Source of the DNA: Bacilli bacterium
GTDB lineage: Bacteria; Bacillota_I; Bacilli_A; RFN20; CAG-826
Length of the DNA stretch: 56,050 nucleotides
NCBI GenBank assembly: GCA_024680795.1
Contig: JAILBR010000002.1
Location: forward strand, 1-56,050
Reading direction: 5' to 3'
Both the position numbers and the translations under genes were made by a program. Shown piece by piece: positions 47,416-56,050 of this stretch. The notes beneath the pieces were generated by a model, which saw only the letters and a program-made list of their open reading frames with translations, was not told where the DNA came from and did no database searches. Numbering within the stretch: position 1 is the stretch's first letter; every line of letters starts with the position of its first letter.

Positions 47416-50400
47416 ATGCTTGAACTCAAGAATATTAAGAAAAATTATTATTTAAAGGACCAAGAGCCAGTTAGAGCTCTTAAAGGCATATCTTTAAACT
47501 TTAGACAAAATGAATTTGTCGCTATTTTGGGTCATTCTGGATGTGGCAAAACCACACTTCTTAATATTACTGGTGGATTAGATCACTATGATTCTGGTGA
47601 TTTGATTATTAAAGGTAAATCTACAAGGAATTTTAAAGATGCAGACTGGGATACTTATCGTAACCATTCGGTTGGCTTTGTTTTCCAATCATATAATCTT
47701 ATTCCTCATCAAAGTATTTTAGGTAATGTCGAACTCGCTCTCACCATTTCTGGTATTGGCAAAAGAGAAAGAGTGAGAAGGGCAAAAGAAGCATTAGATC
47801 TAGTTGGCCTTAAAGGCTTATATAGAAAAAAACCAAATCAACTTTCTGGTGGTCAAATGCAAAGAGTGGCTATTGCTCGTGCTTTAGTCAATAATCCAGA
47901 GATTGTTTTAGCTGATGAGCCAACTGGCGCTCTTGATAGTGAAACTAGCGTCCAAATCATGGACATCCTAAAGGAAGTAAGCAAAACCCACCTTGTCATC
48001 ATGGTTACTCATAACCCTGAACTTGCTGAAAAATACGCAAGCCGTATTGTGAGAATGAAAGATGGTGTTATTGTTTCTGATAGCAATCCTTTTAGAGGTG
48101 GCATTACTCCTCAAGTGGAAGAACAATCAGTTAACAAAGGTAAAAAGAAATATACTTCAATGAATTTCTTTACCGCTTCCGCCTTATCAATTTCTAATTT
48201 ATTTACAAAATTTAAAAGAACAATGCTTGTCGCTATCGCAGGATCAATCGGTATTATCGGTGTTTCTGCTGTTTTAGCGGTTTCTTGTGGAGTTAATAAT
48301 TATATTAATGGTATGCAAGACGATATGTTATCAAGTTATCCGATCGGTATTGCTGAAGAAACGATGGATATGACCTCTTTATTAACTGGATTATCTAATC
48401 AAGATAAGAGCGAGCTTCAAAAATTTGACACAAATACGCAAGTAGGATTAGATAGTATGATTACCTACATGATGACAAAATACACTGACTTTACTAACAT
48501 CAAATCCAATGATATTACCGAAGAATTGGTGAAATATATCCAGGAGATGCCTCAGGATTATTATTCTGCCATTACATACGAATATGGCATCGATCCAACC
48601 AACAATATTTTTACAACTTTCAAAGAAAAGAAGGCTGGTTCTACCCAAGATATCATCTCCATTAATGGGTTAACCCAAAGATATATTAAGACTTTAATGA
48701 CAGTTAATGGATTTGGTGCTTATGCTCAATATGTTGATATTTTTACTAACTTCATGCATCAACTTCCAGATGAAGAAGAATATATTCTTTCCCAATATGA
48801 TTTATTAGGAAATTCGAGATTTGCAAGAGCGGAGGATGAACTAGTTTTGGTGGTTGATAAAGAAACCACACTAACCGATTTGATCCTCGCGCAAATGGGC
48901 TATTATCCTCAAGATGAATTCCTAAACATTTCTAAACAAGCCGTTAAGGGCAATGAAGCACGAAAAGATTATTTAGATGGCATTATTACTGAAGCTGAAT
49001 ATAAAGCACGTCTTGAAGAATATAAACGTATATATAGTTATGACTCGACATTCACTTTTGATTCATTATTGAATCATGAGTTCTATTATTATCCAAATAA
49101 TGTGATTTATAAAACCAACCCTTCATTCGTTTCTCATAACCAAATGATTGGCAACTTGAGCGGTGTTGATTCTAGTGGAAATCGTTACATCATTTCAGTC
49201 ACTTATGTTTCCGTTTCAGATATGCTGACAGGAACATATTTAGTGATTGATTCATCTAATAATGTTTCAAAAAACGAAACAGTCTTTTTCCAAAGACAAG
49301 GCAAAAGAAACAAAGATGTGAGCGTTCTTGATGGTGTATGGATGGGTGCAAACTTAAATCAAACAACAATGTTAACATTAAATGTTACTACCAAGAATCC
49401 AACTGTTGATGGAAATAAAACAACTTATCAGATTGATTCTTTAAGTAGATTAAAACAATCAGCAAATCCTTTGGATTTCAATTGGGTCACACTGGATGGT
49501 GGCTCAGTTACAGAGACTTCTCCTGACACACCAGATTACTATTATGATGCTTATATGGATGCTACAAATTATCCAGATGTGGCAGGAAAAGATATCACTG
49601 CTATTCACGGCGCTAGGAAGATGAAAGTAGTGGGCATCTTAAGAGCGAAAGAAAACATTAACTTTGGCACATTAAGTAGAGGCGTTTATTATTCCAAAGC
49701 GTTTGCTGACAAATATATTGCTGACTCATGTGCAAGTGATATTGTTACAACTTATAAAGAACATATCACCAGCAAGAGATTTAAATCCTCAACTTTCAAT
49801 GCATACGTTCATTTTAAATACGATGATTACACAAACGATACAGGCGATGATAGTTTCATCCCAGATGTTGTCGAAGATGGTTATGCAAGCGCATTAAATA
49901 GCGACCTCGCTAGTAGCATTTCTTCTATTTTTGCTTCCTTCTTATCAAGTGCAAGCGCTGATAAAGAATTGGACACAGAAAGAGAACATATGAGGGCTCT
50001 GTGCGGTTTAAAGATCAATAAACACGTTGAAGATGAAGATATTACAAAGGATTCTTATGATACTTCGCTTCTCCCTCAACAGATAAATATTTACCCTAAA
50101 GATTTTAATAAAAAGAATAGGGTTACCGATTATTTAGACGTATGGAATAATGAAAAAGTGGATATCACACTTAAGGATGGCACAGTTATTACCGGTGAAT
50201 CCAGAAGCGAAATTACCTATTCGGATACGATTAGTTTGATCGTGGAAGTTATTTCTACTCTTGTTACAGTTATTAGTGTGGCCTTGATTGCCTTTACATC
50301 ATTATCACTAGTTGTTTCGTGCTTTATGATTGCTGTCATTACCTATATTTCGGTCATGGAAAGAGTGAAAGAAATAGGTGTTATTCGTTCTCTTGGCGGT

Positions 50401-50670
50401 CGAAAACGCGACGTAACCCGCCTATTTACTGCCGAAAACCTCGTTACTGGCTTTGCTAGTGGTGTGATTGGTATTGCGGTAACTTACTTCATTCAACTCA
50501 TTGTTAATTTGATTGTTAGACCATTTGGAATCATCGGTATTGCGGCCTTGCCATGGTATCTAGCATTATTAATGATTGGTATTTCTGTCTTCTTAAGTGT
50601 CATCAGTGGTGCAATACCATCTAGAAGCGCTTCTAAACAAGACCCTGTTATTGCTTTAAGAACTGAATAA
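47416..50670 (+). CDS. MacB-like ABC transporter ATPase-permease fusion
   Basis: GHSGCGKTTLLNITGGLD; LSGGQMQRVAIARAL; C-terminal FtsX-like ERVKEIGVIRSLGGRKRDV. Confidence 0.9.
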   Translation: MLELKNIKKNYYLKDQEPVRALKGISLNFRQNEFVAILGHSGCGKTTLLNITGGLDHYDSGDLIIKGKSTRNFKDADWDTYRNHSVGFVFQSYNLIPHQSILGNVELALTISGIGKRERVRRAKEALDLVGLKGLYRKKPNQLSGGQMQRVAIARALVNNPEIVLADEPTGALDSETSVQIMDILKEVSKTHLVIMVTHNPELAEKYASRIVRMKDGVIVSDSNPFRGGITPQVEEQSVNKGKKKYTSMNFFTASALSISNLFTKFKRTMLVAIAGSIGIIGVSAVLAVSCGVNNYINGMQDDMLSSYPIGIAEETMDMTSLLTGLSNQDKSELQKFDTNTQVGLDSMITYMMTKYTDFTNIKSNDITEELVKYIQEMPQDYYSAITYEYGIDPTNNIFTTFKEKKAGSTQDIISINGLTQRYIKTLMTVNGFGAYAQYVDIFTNFMHQLPDEEEYILSQYDLLGNSRFARAEDELVLVVDKETTLTDLILAQMGYYPQDEFLNISKQAVKGNEARKDYLDGIITEAEYKARLEEYKRIYSYDSTFTFDSLLNHEFYYYPNNVIYKTNPSFVSHNQMIGNLSGVDSSGNRYIISVTYVSVSDMLTGTYLVIDSSNNVSKNETVFFQRQGKRNKDVSVLDGVWMGANLNQTTMLTLNVTTKNPTVDGNKTTYQIDSLSRLKQSANPLDFNWVTLDGGSVTETSPDTPDYYYDAYMDATNYPDVAGKDITAIHGARKMKVVGILRAKENINFGTLSRGVYYSKAFADKYIADSCASDIVTTYKEHITSKRFKSSTFNAYVHFKYDDYTNDTGDDSFIPDVVEDGYASALNSDLASSISSIFASFLSSASADKELDTEREHMRALCGLKINKHVEDEDITKDSYDTSLLPQQINIYPKDFNKKNRVTDYLDVWNNEKVDITLKDGTVITGESRSEITYSDTISLIVEVISTLVTVISVALIAFTSLSLVVSCFMIAVITYISVMERVKEIGVIRSLGGRKRDVTRLFTAENLVTGFASGVIGIAVTYFIQLIVNLIVRPFGIIGIAALPWYLALLMIGISVFLSVISGAIPSRSASKQDPVIALRTE

Positions 50671-50672
50671 TT

Positions 50673-51965
50673 ATGAAAAAAGTCGGAATGGTTTCTCTGG
50701 GCTGCCATAAGAATCTCGTCGATAGCGAGAACATTTTAGGTTTGTTTGATCGCAATGAATATGAGATAACCAATGACCCTGCTGATGCTGATGTCATAGT
50801 GGTTAACACATGCGGTTTTATTGAAAGCAGCAAAAAAGAAAGTATTGAGAATATATTAGACATGCTTTCCTATGAAAAGAAAGTTGTGGTTACCGGTTGT
50901 TTAGCACAGAGATATCTAGAAGATTTAAAAAAAGAAATTCCAGAAGTAGACGTCTATATTCCTATCAGCGAATATCAACATTTTAATAAGCACTTATCTA
51001 CAATAGACAAAGATATAGATCCATCTCTTGGATTAGATGATGAATATCGTATTGTTTCTACTGGACCGTTTTCAGCATTCTTAAAGATCGGTGAAGGCTG
51101 TGATAATTGCTGCACTTACTGTGCAATTCCTCTTATTAGAGGACACTTCGTTTCTCGCCCATATAAAGAGATTATTAAAGAGGCTAAAGATCTCGCTGAT
51201 AATGGTATTAAAGAAATTATTATTTTAGAACAAGATACAACTAAATACGGTATCGACTTAAAGGAAGATAAGAAAGACATTGTTGGTCTATTAAAAGAGT
51301 TATTAAAGATTGAGAAATTAGACTATATCCGTCTTCTATATTTATATCCAGATGAGATTAGTGATGAACTTATCGATTTAATTGCTAAGGAAAAGAGATT
51401 AACTCCATATTTTGATGTCCCTATCCAACATAGTGAGGATCATATCTTAAAAGATATGCACCGTCGTGGTGATAAAGATTTCTTAAGAAATTTATTTAAA
51501 AAGATTAGAGAGAAAGTTCCTAATGCAGTCTTAAGAACCACCGTAATGGTGGGATTCCCAGGCGAAACAGAAGAAGATGTTGATAATCTTATCAAGTTTA
51601 TGCAAGAAGTGAAATTTGATCACCTAGGCAGTTTTACTTATTCTAGAGAAGAAGATACTCCTAGCTTTGATTATCCAAATCAAATTGATGAAGAAGTTAA
51701 AAAAGAAAGAATGAATAAAGTGATGAGAGCGCAAAGAAAAATCTCCTATCAACTTAATAAAGGCCATCTAGATGAAGTAATGGAAGGACTTATTATTGGT
51801 AAGGAAGGCGATACTTACCTACTTAGAAATTATTGGAACGCTCCAGATGATGTTGATGGAAAAATATTTGTGACAAGTAGCCGTCCTTTAATGGTTGGTG
51901 AAAAAGTAAAAGTAAAGATAAATGATGCCTTTATATACGATTTAATGGGGGAACTGCTTGATTAA
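50673..51965 (+). CDS. rimO: Ribosomal protein S12 methylthiotransferase
   Basis: MVSLGCHKNLVDSE; GCDNCCTYCAIPLIRG; RTTVMVGFPGETEEDV. Confidence 0.93.
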   Translation: MKKVGMVSLGCHKNLVDSENILGLFDRNEYEITNDPADADVIVVNTCGFIESSKKESIENILDMLSYEKKVVVTGCLAQRYLEDLKKEIPEVDVYIPISEYQHFNKHLSTIDKDIDPSLGLDDEYRIVSTGPFSAFLKIGEGCDNCCTYCAIPLIRGHFVSRPYKEIIKEAKDLADNGIKEIIILEQDTTKYGIDLKEDKKDIVGLLKELLKIEKLDYIRLLYLYPDEISDELIDLIAKEKRLTPYFDVPIQHSEDHILKDMHRRGDKDFLRNLFKKIREKVPNAVLRTTVMVGFPGETEEDVDNLIKFMQEVKFDHLGSFTYSREEDTPSFDYPNQIDEEVKKERMNKVMRAQRKISYQLNKGHLDEVMEGLIIGKEGDTYLLRNYWNAPDDVDGKIFVTSSRPLMVGEKVKVKINDAFIYDLMGELLD

Positions 51966-54391
51966 TGGAACTTCAAGAACACGAGATTAGACACCTAAAA
52001 ACATTAGAAACAATTTCTAGCGAGTGCACTTTATTCTTAAAAAGAGAAGACGAATCTTTTCCTATTGATGAGATAAAAGACATCGCTTTATATGGTAATG
52101 GAGTTAGACATATAGTCAAAGGTGGTACTGGTAGTGGAAATGTCAATGTGCATTTCTTTAAAAATGTGGAAGAAGTGTTTGAAGAACATGGAATTGAAGT
52201 CACAACTAAAGATTGGCTAGATAGATATGATGAATTTGTTAAGAGTAGAGAAAAAGATTTCATAAAGAACGTTAAAAAAGAAGCTAAAGAAAACAAAGTT
52301 CAACCAGTAGTATACGCGATTGGCCACATTCAAGAAGAAGGAGAGTATGACTTTCCTTTGGAAAGCAAATCTGAGGTTTGCGTTTACATCTTGACTAGAA
52401 ACGCCGGTGAAGGTAAAGATCGCAGATTAATTAAGGGTGATTACTATTTAACTGACACAGAGATAAAAACAATCTTAGAACTTAATAAGAAACATGAGAA
52501 ATTCCTTTTGGTGTTAAATGTTGCTTCTCCAATTGAATTAACTCCAGTCTTAGAAGTTAAAAACATCTTGCTATTATCTCAACTTGGTTCAAGAACTAGT
52601 GAAACTTTATTTGATATTATATTTGGTTATTCATATCCAAGTGGTAAATTGGCTTCATCATGGTCAAATGTAACAGATTTACCATGGTGCAACGATTTTG
52701 GTCACCGCGACGAAACTAATTACATCGAAGGCATATATGTAGGATATAGATATTTCGATAGTTTTGATAAAAAACCAACCTTTGAATTTGGGTATGGAAA
52801 AGGCTATACAGATTTTAAGATTATTTGTAGCGAAATCGCTAACGATAAAGATGAGATCTCTATTAAGGGAGAAGCAATCAATATTGGCAATCATGTTGGA
52901 AAAGAAGTTATACAGGTATATTTACGAAAATCTACTGCAAAACTCGAAAATCCTTTTCAAATTCTTGTTTCTTTCTATAAAACAAAAGCTTTAGCACCAG
53001 AAGAAAAAGAAGTGTTTGACATAAAGTTTAAGTTAAGCGATTTCCCTAGTTTTGATGAGCAAGAGGATGCCTATATTTTAACAGGTGATGTAAGTAATAT
53101 TGCGGTAGGTAATTCCTCGAGAAATCTTGAAGTTGTTGCCTCTATAAAAATAAGTAAGGATATTACGATAAAGAAGGTTAAACATATTGAAAATAAATTA
53201 CCTTTTGAAGAACTCAAAAATCCACATAAATACAATCTAAAAGAACTTAAAGATAATATTTTGCTTACCCCAGATGATTTTGAATGTGATGTAGTTGAAT
53301 ACGCTCCTTATGTTCCACGCATCCCTAAATTTGTTAAAAAGCTTTCTAATGAACAGCTAATGTTTTTGGCGTTGGGAGATATTGTTGGTGGTTTAGCTGG
53401 AGTAATTGGTGACTCATGTACCTCTGTGTTAGGTGGAGCAGGTGAGACGTGCCGTAAAATTGAGGGGTTACCTAGTTTAGCGATGGTGGATGGCCCAGCT
53501 GGGCTTAGAATTTGTCGTGACTATATTGAATCTGATAAAAAGAAGTATAAAGTGTCAGTCGATGAAATATTCGATTTAATCATGAATTTTGTTCCTAAAC
53601 CAGTTTCTCTATTATTAGATAATAGAAGGAACGCTAAAAAGAAAGGTGTTTTAAAGCATCAGTATTGTACATCCATACCAATTGCTACCGCTTTAGCACA
53701 ATCATTCAATAAAAATGTTTTAGAAGCATGTGGTTACATTGTTAGAGAAGAAATGGATTTATTTGGTGTTGATTTATGGCTTGCTCCAGCACTAAATATT
53801 CATCGTCATCCTCTATGTGGCAGGAATTTTGAATATTATTCTGAAGATCCTTATTTAACTGGATATTGCACAACCTATATTACTAAAGCCATACAAAAGA
53901 ATGGCAATAGAGGCGTTACTGTTAAACACTTTACATGCAATAATCAAGAAACAAATAGAATGAATAATAGTTCTAATTTATCGATTAGAGCATTAAGAGA
54001 AATATATCTTCCTGGATTTGAAAAAGCAGTAAAAGAGGCCGACCCTGCTGCGTTAATGATTAGTTATAACTTAATAAACCATGTTCATACAAGCGAGTCA
54101 TCATTCCTTTTATATGATATTTTAAGAAACGAATGGAAGTATGATGGACTATTGATGACCGACTGGATCCAAACTGGGCAATTATATAATAAAGGTTCAC
54201 TTAATCCTTCTGCTCGCGCTTCCACAAATATCATAAATGGTACAAATCTATGTATGCCTGGTGGAAAATCTGACTTAAAAGACATTAAGAAGGTCTTTAA
54301 AGAAGGAAGATTAACCAGAGAGCAACTAGAAATAAATGCCACAATAGTGATACACGCAATAGAAAAAATAAAGAACATAATTATTGATTAA
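51965..54391 (+). CDS. GH3 beta-glucosidase-like protein with swapped domain order
   Basis: GH3 C-domain first (IALYGNGVRHIVKGGTGSGNVN), Fn3-like middle, N-type catalytic barrel last (MVDGPAGLR; LLMTDWIQTG). Confidence 0.88.
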   Translation: MELQEHEIRHLKTLETISSECTLFLKREDESFPIDEIKDIALYGNGVRHIVKGGTGSGNVNVHFFKNVEEVFEEHGIEVTTKDWLDRYDEFVKSREKDFIKNVKKEAKENKVQPVVYAIGHIQEEGEYDFPLESKSEVCVYILTRNAGEGKDRRLIKGDYYLTDTEIKTILELNKKHEKFLLVLNVASPIELTPVLEVKNILLLSQLGSRTSETLFDIIFGYSYPSGKLASSWSNVTDLPWCNDFGHRDETNYIEGIYVGYRYFDSFDKKPTFEFGYGKGYTDFKIICSEIANDKDEISIKGEAINIGNHVGKEVIQVYLRKSTAKLENPFQILVSFYKTKALAPEEKEVFDIKFKLSDFPSFDEQEDAYILTGDVSNIAVGNSSRNLEVVASIKISKDITIKKVKHIENKLPFEELKNPHKYNLKELKDNILLTPDDFECDVVEYAPYVPRIPKFVKKLSNEQLMFLALGDIVGGLAGVIGDSCTSVLGGAGETCRKIEGLPSLAMVDGPAGLRICRDYIESDKKKYKVSVDEIFDLIMNFVPKPVSLLLDNRRNAKKKGVLKHQYCTSIPIATALAQSFNKNVLEACGYIVREEMDLFGVDLWLAPALNIHRHPLCGRNFEYYSEDPYLTGYCTTYITKAIQKNGNRGVTVKHFTCNNQETNRMNNSSNLSIRALREIYLPGFEKAVKEADPAALMISYNLINHVHTSESSFLLYDILRNEWKYDGLLMTDWIQTGQLYNKGSLNPSARASTNIINGTNLCMPGGKSDLKDIKKVFKEGRLTREQLEINATIVIHAIEKIKNIIID

Positions 54392-54421
54392 TAAATCATA
54401 TTATGATTAAATCTATTCGTT

Positions 54422-54495
54422 GCCTCCTTAGTTAAGTGGTATAACGGATCCATGGTAAGGATCTATTGGTGGTCCGATTCCGCCAGGAGGCACCA
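54422..54495 (+). tRNA. tRNA-Thr(GGT)
   Basis: GCCTCCT/AGGAGGC acceptor, GATCC-ATGGTAA-GGATC, encoded CCA. Confidence 0.92.
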
Positions 54496-54507
54496 TCTAG
54501 GATGTTC

Positions 54508-54540
54508 AGGATTGATACAATGAGTATCAGTCCTTTTTCT
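54508..54540 (+). terminator. Terminator of tRNA-Thr
   Basis: AGGAtTGATACaatgaGTATCAgTCCTttttct. Confidence 0.75.
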
Positions 54541-54633
54541 TTGATTACATCGATATTTTTTTGAATAATTGTCTTTATATTAAACTCATATTTATGATGA
54601 AAACACCTCGTTTTCTAGCTTCTGTTGTCATTA

Positions 54634-54711
54634 TTGCAATCAAATGAACCGTCTTTGCAAATAAATAGGGCTAACTTTGCAATTAAAAAACTCATCTTTG
54701 CAATTAAATAT
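54634..54711. repeat. Four TTGCAAWYAAA direct repeats, 21-22 bp period
   Basis: TTGCAA at 54634, 54655, 54677, 54698. Confidence 0.8.
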
Positions 54712-54791
54712 ATGCTTTACCACTAAGAATGTGATAGACTCTTTATAGTATTAAATTCTTATAATTTAGCAGACTAAAGGGAGGAAACTTG

Positions 54792-56050
54792 ATGCCAGCA
54801 AATACAGAAAGAGAAGATCTTCATCGTTCAATTTGGAGCATTGCCGATGATTTAAGAGGCAGTGTTGATGGTTGGGACTTCAAACAATATATCCTCGGGA
54901 TAATGTTTTATCGTTACATTTCTGAACATTTAGAAAAGTACATCGACGAAAACGAACATAAGAGTGGTGATAAAACGTTCTCTTACGCAAGATTGAACGA
55001 TCGTGATGCAGAAGTTATCAGAGAAGAAATGGTCAGCGATGTTGGCTTCTTCATTCTTCCTAGTGAACTTTTTTGCAATGTCAGAAGACGTGCGTCTCAA
55101 GATGAGAATTTAAATGAAACACTCGAGCATGTATTTAAGCACATTGAAGAATCTGCAGCTGGTACACAAAGTGAAAGTGACTTCTCAGGCTTATTTGATG
55201 ACATTGATGTTAATTCCAATAAATTAGGTCCTACAGTCGCTAAAAGAAATGAAAAATTAACTAAAATCTTAGATAAGATTGGCGATATGCCTCTTCAATA
55301 TACAGATAGCAAAATCGACGCATTTGGTGATGCTTATGAATACTTGATGTCAATGTATGCTTCAAATGCCGGTAAAAGTGGTGGCGAATTTTTCACCCCT
55401 CAAGAGGTATCTGAACTCTTAATGAAATTAGCCACAGTTGGCAAGACCGAAGTTGATGGTGTTTACGATCCAGCTTGTGGTTCGGGTTCCTTACTGTTAA
55501 AAGCAGAAGAAGTTCTTGGCAAAGGCAAAGTTCATAGAGGATTCTTCGGCCAAGAAATTAATATCACCACATATAACCTTTGTAGAATCAATATGTTCTT
55601 ACACGGTATTGGATTTGACAAATTCAATATCGCATGTGATGACACTTTGATTTCTCCACAGCACTGGGATGATGAACCGTTTGAAGTCATCGTTTCAAAT
55701 CCTCCATATTCTATTAAGTGGGCCGGTGATGAGAATCCATTATTAATTAATGATCCTCGTTTTGCTCCTGCAGGCATCCTAGCTCCTAGAGGAAAAGCCG
55801 ATTTGGCTTTCATCATGCATTCTCTTGCGTGGCTAAAGACCAATGGCACAGCTTCTATCGTTTGCTTCCCGGGCATTATGTACCGTGGTGGTGCGGAACA
55901 AAAGATTAGAAAGTATTTAGTTGATAACAACTTTGTTGATTGTGTCATTCAATTACCAGATAACTTATTCTTTGGTACATCAATCGCTACATGTATTATG
56001 GTGCTTAAAAAGAATAAAGCTGACACAAATGTTTTGTTTATTGACGCTTC
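54792..56050 (+). CDS. hsdM: Type I restriction-modification methyltransferase subunit (truncated by window)
   Basis: Open to window end; [46 protein letters not shown]. Confidence 0.93.
   Translation, partial: MPANTEREDLHRSIWSIADDLRGSVDGWDFKQYILGIMFYRYISEHLEKYIDENEHKSGDKTFSYARLNDRDAEVIREEMVSDVGFFILPSELFCNVRRRASQDENLNETLEHVFKHIEESAAGTQSESDFSGLFDDIDVNSNKLGPTVAKRNEKLTKILDKIGDMPLQYTDSKIDAFGDAYEYLMSMYASNAGKSGGEFFTPQEVSELLMKLATVGKTEVDGVYDPACGSGSLLLKAEEVLGKGKVHRGFFGQEINITTYNLCRINMFLHGIGFDKFNIACDDTLISPQHWDDEPFEVIVSNPPYSIKWAGDENPLLINDPRFAPAGILAPRGKADLAFIMHSLAWLKTNGTASIVCFPGIMYRGGAEQKIRKYLVDNNFVDCVIQLPDNLFFGTSIATCIMVLKKNKADTNVLFIDA

Noticed and set aside
55532-55948. 138-aa minus-strand ORF
   Set aside because: Antisense shadow of hsdM, whose conserved motifs (NPPY, etc.) are on the + strand.
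1-56050. CRISPR array, prophage, transposase or IS element
   Set aside because: No regularly spaced identical repeats with unique spacers, no transposase, integrase or phage structural ORFs in the visible sequence.

Overview
Low-GC, Firmicutes/Bacilli-like chromosomal window using the standard bacterial code (TGA acts as a stop), densely coded, mostly ordinary metabolic, transport and signalling genes. Recognisable content: three membrane GGDEF proteins and one HAMP/HD-GYP protein; a four-gene cluster headed by a DUF4062 + degenerate STAND-like NTPase; MgtC, ALDH, SurE, class II FBP aldolase, LMW-PTP, MscL and adenosine deaminase; potABCD; feoA-feoA-feoB plus a Cys-rich protein; several large novel membrane-anchored/secreted proteins; a PAP2-GT2-acyltransferase lipid cluster; a fused ABC exporter; rimO; a domain-swapped GH3 glucosidase; six ordinary tRNAs (Pro, Arg, Cys, Phe, Asp, Thr); and the 5' part of a type I R-M hsdM at the right edge. 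The most striking non-coding element is a circularly permuted tRNA-like RNA on the minus strand at about 33361-33501. It has T-arm, acceptor stem closed by a CUUA tetraloop, then D-arm, with its own extended -10 and terminator. It looks like a bacterial Y RNA (YrlA-type) rather than a tRNA. The best candidate for a poorly described protein system is the DUF4062-STAND cluster (4569-10179). All family calls are by eye from motifs; no searches were run.
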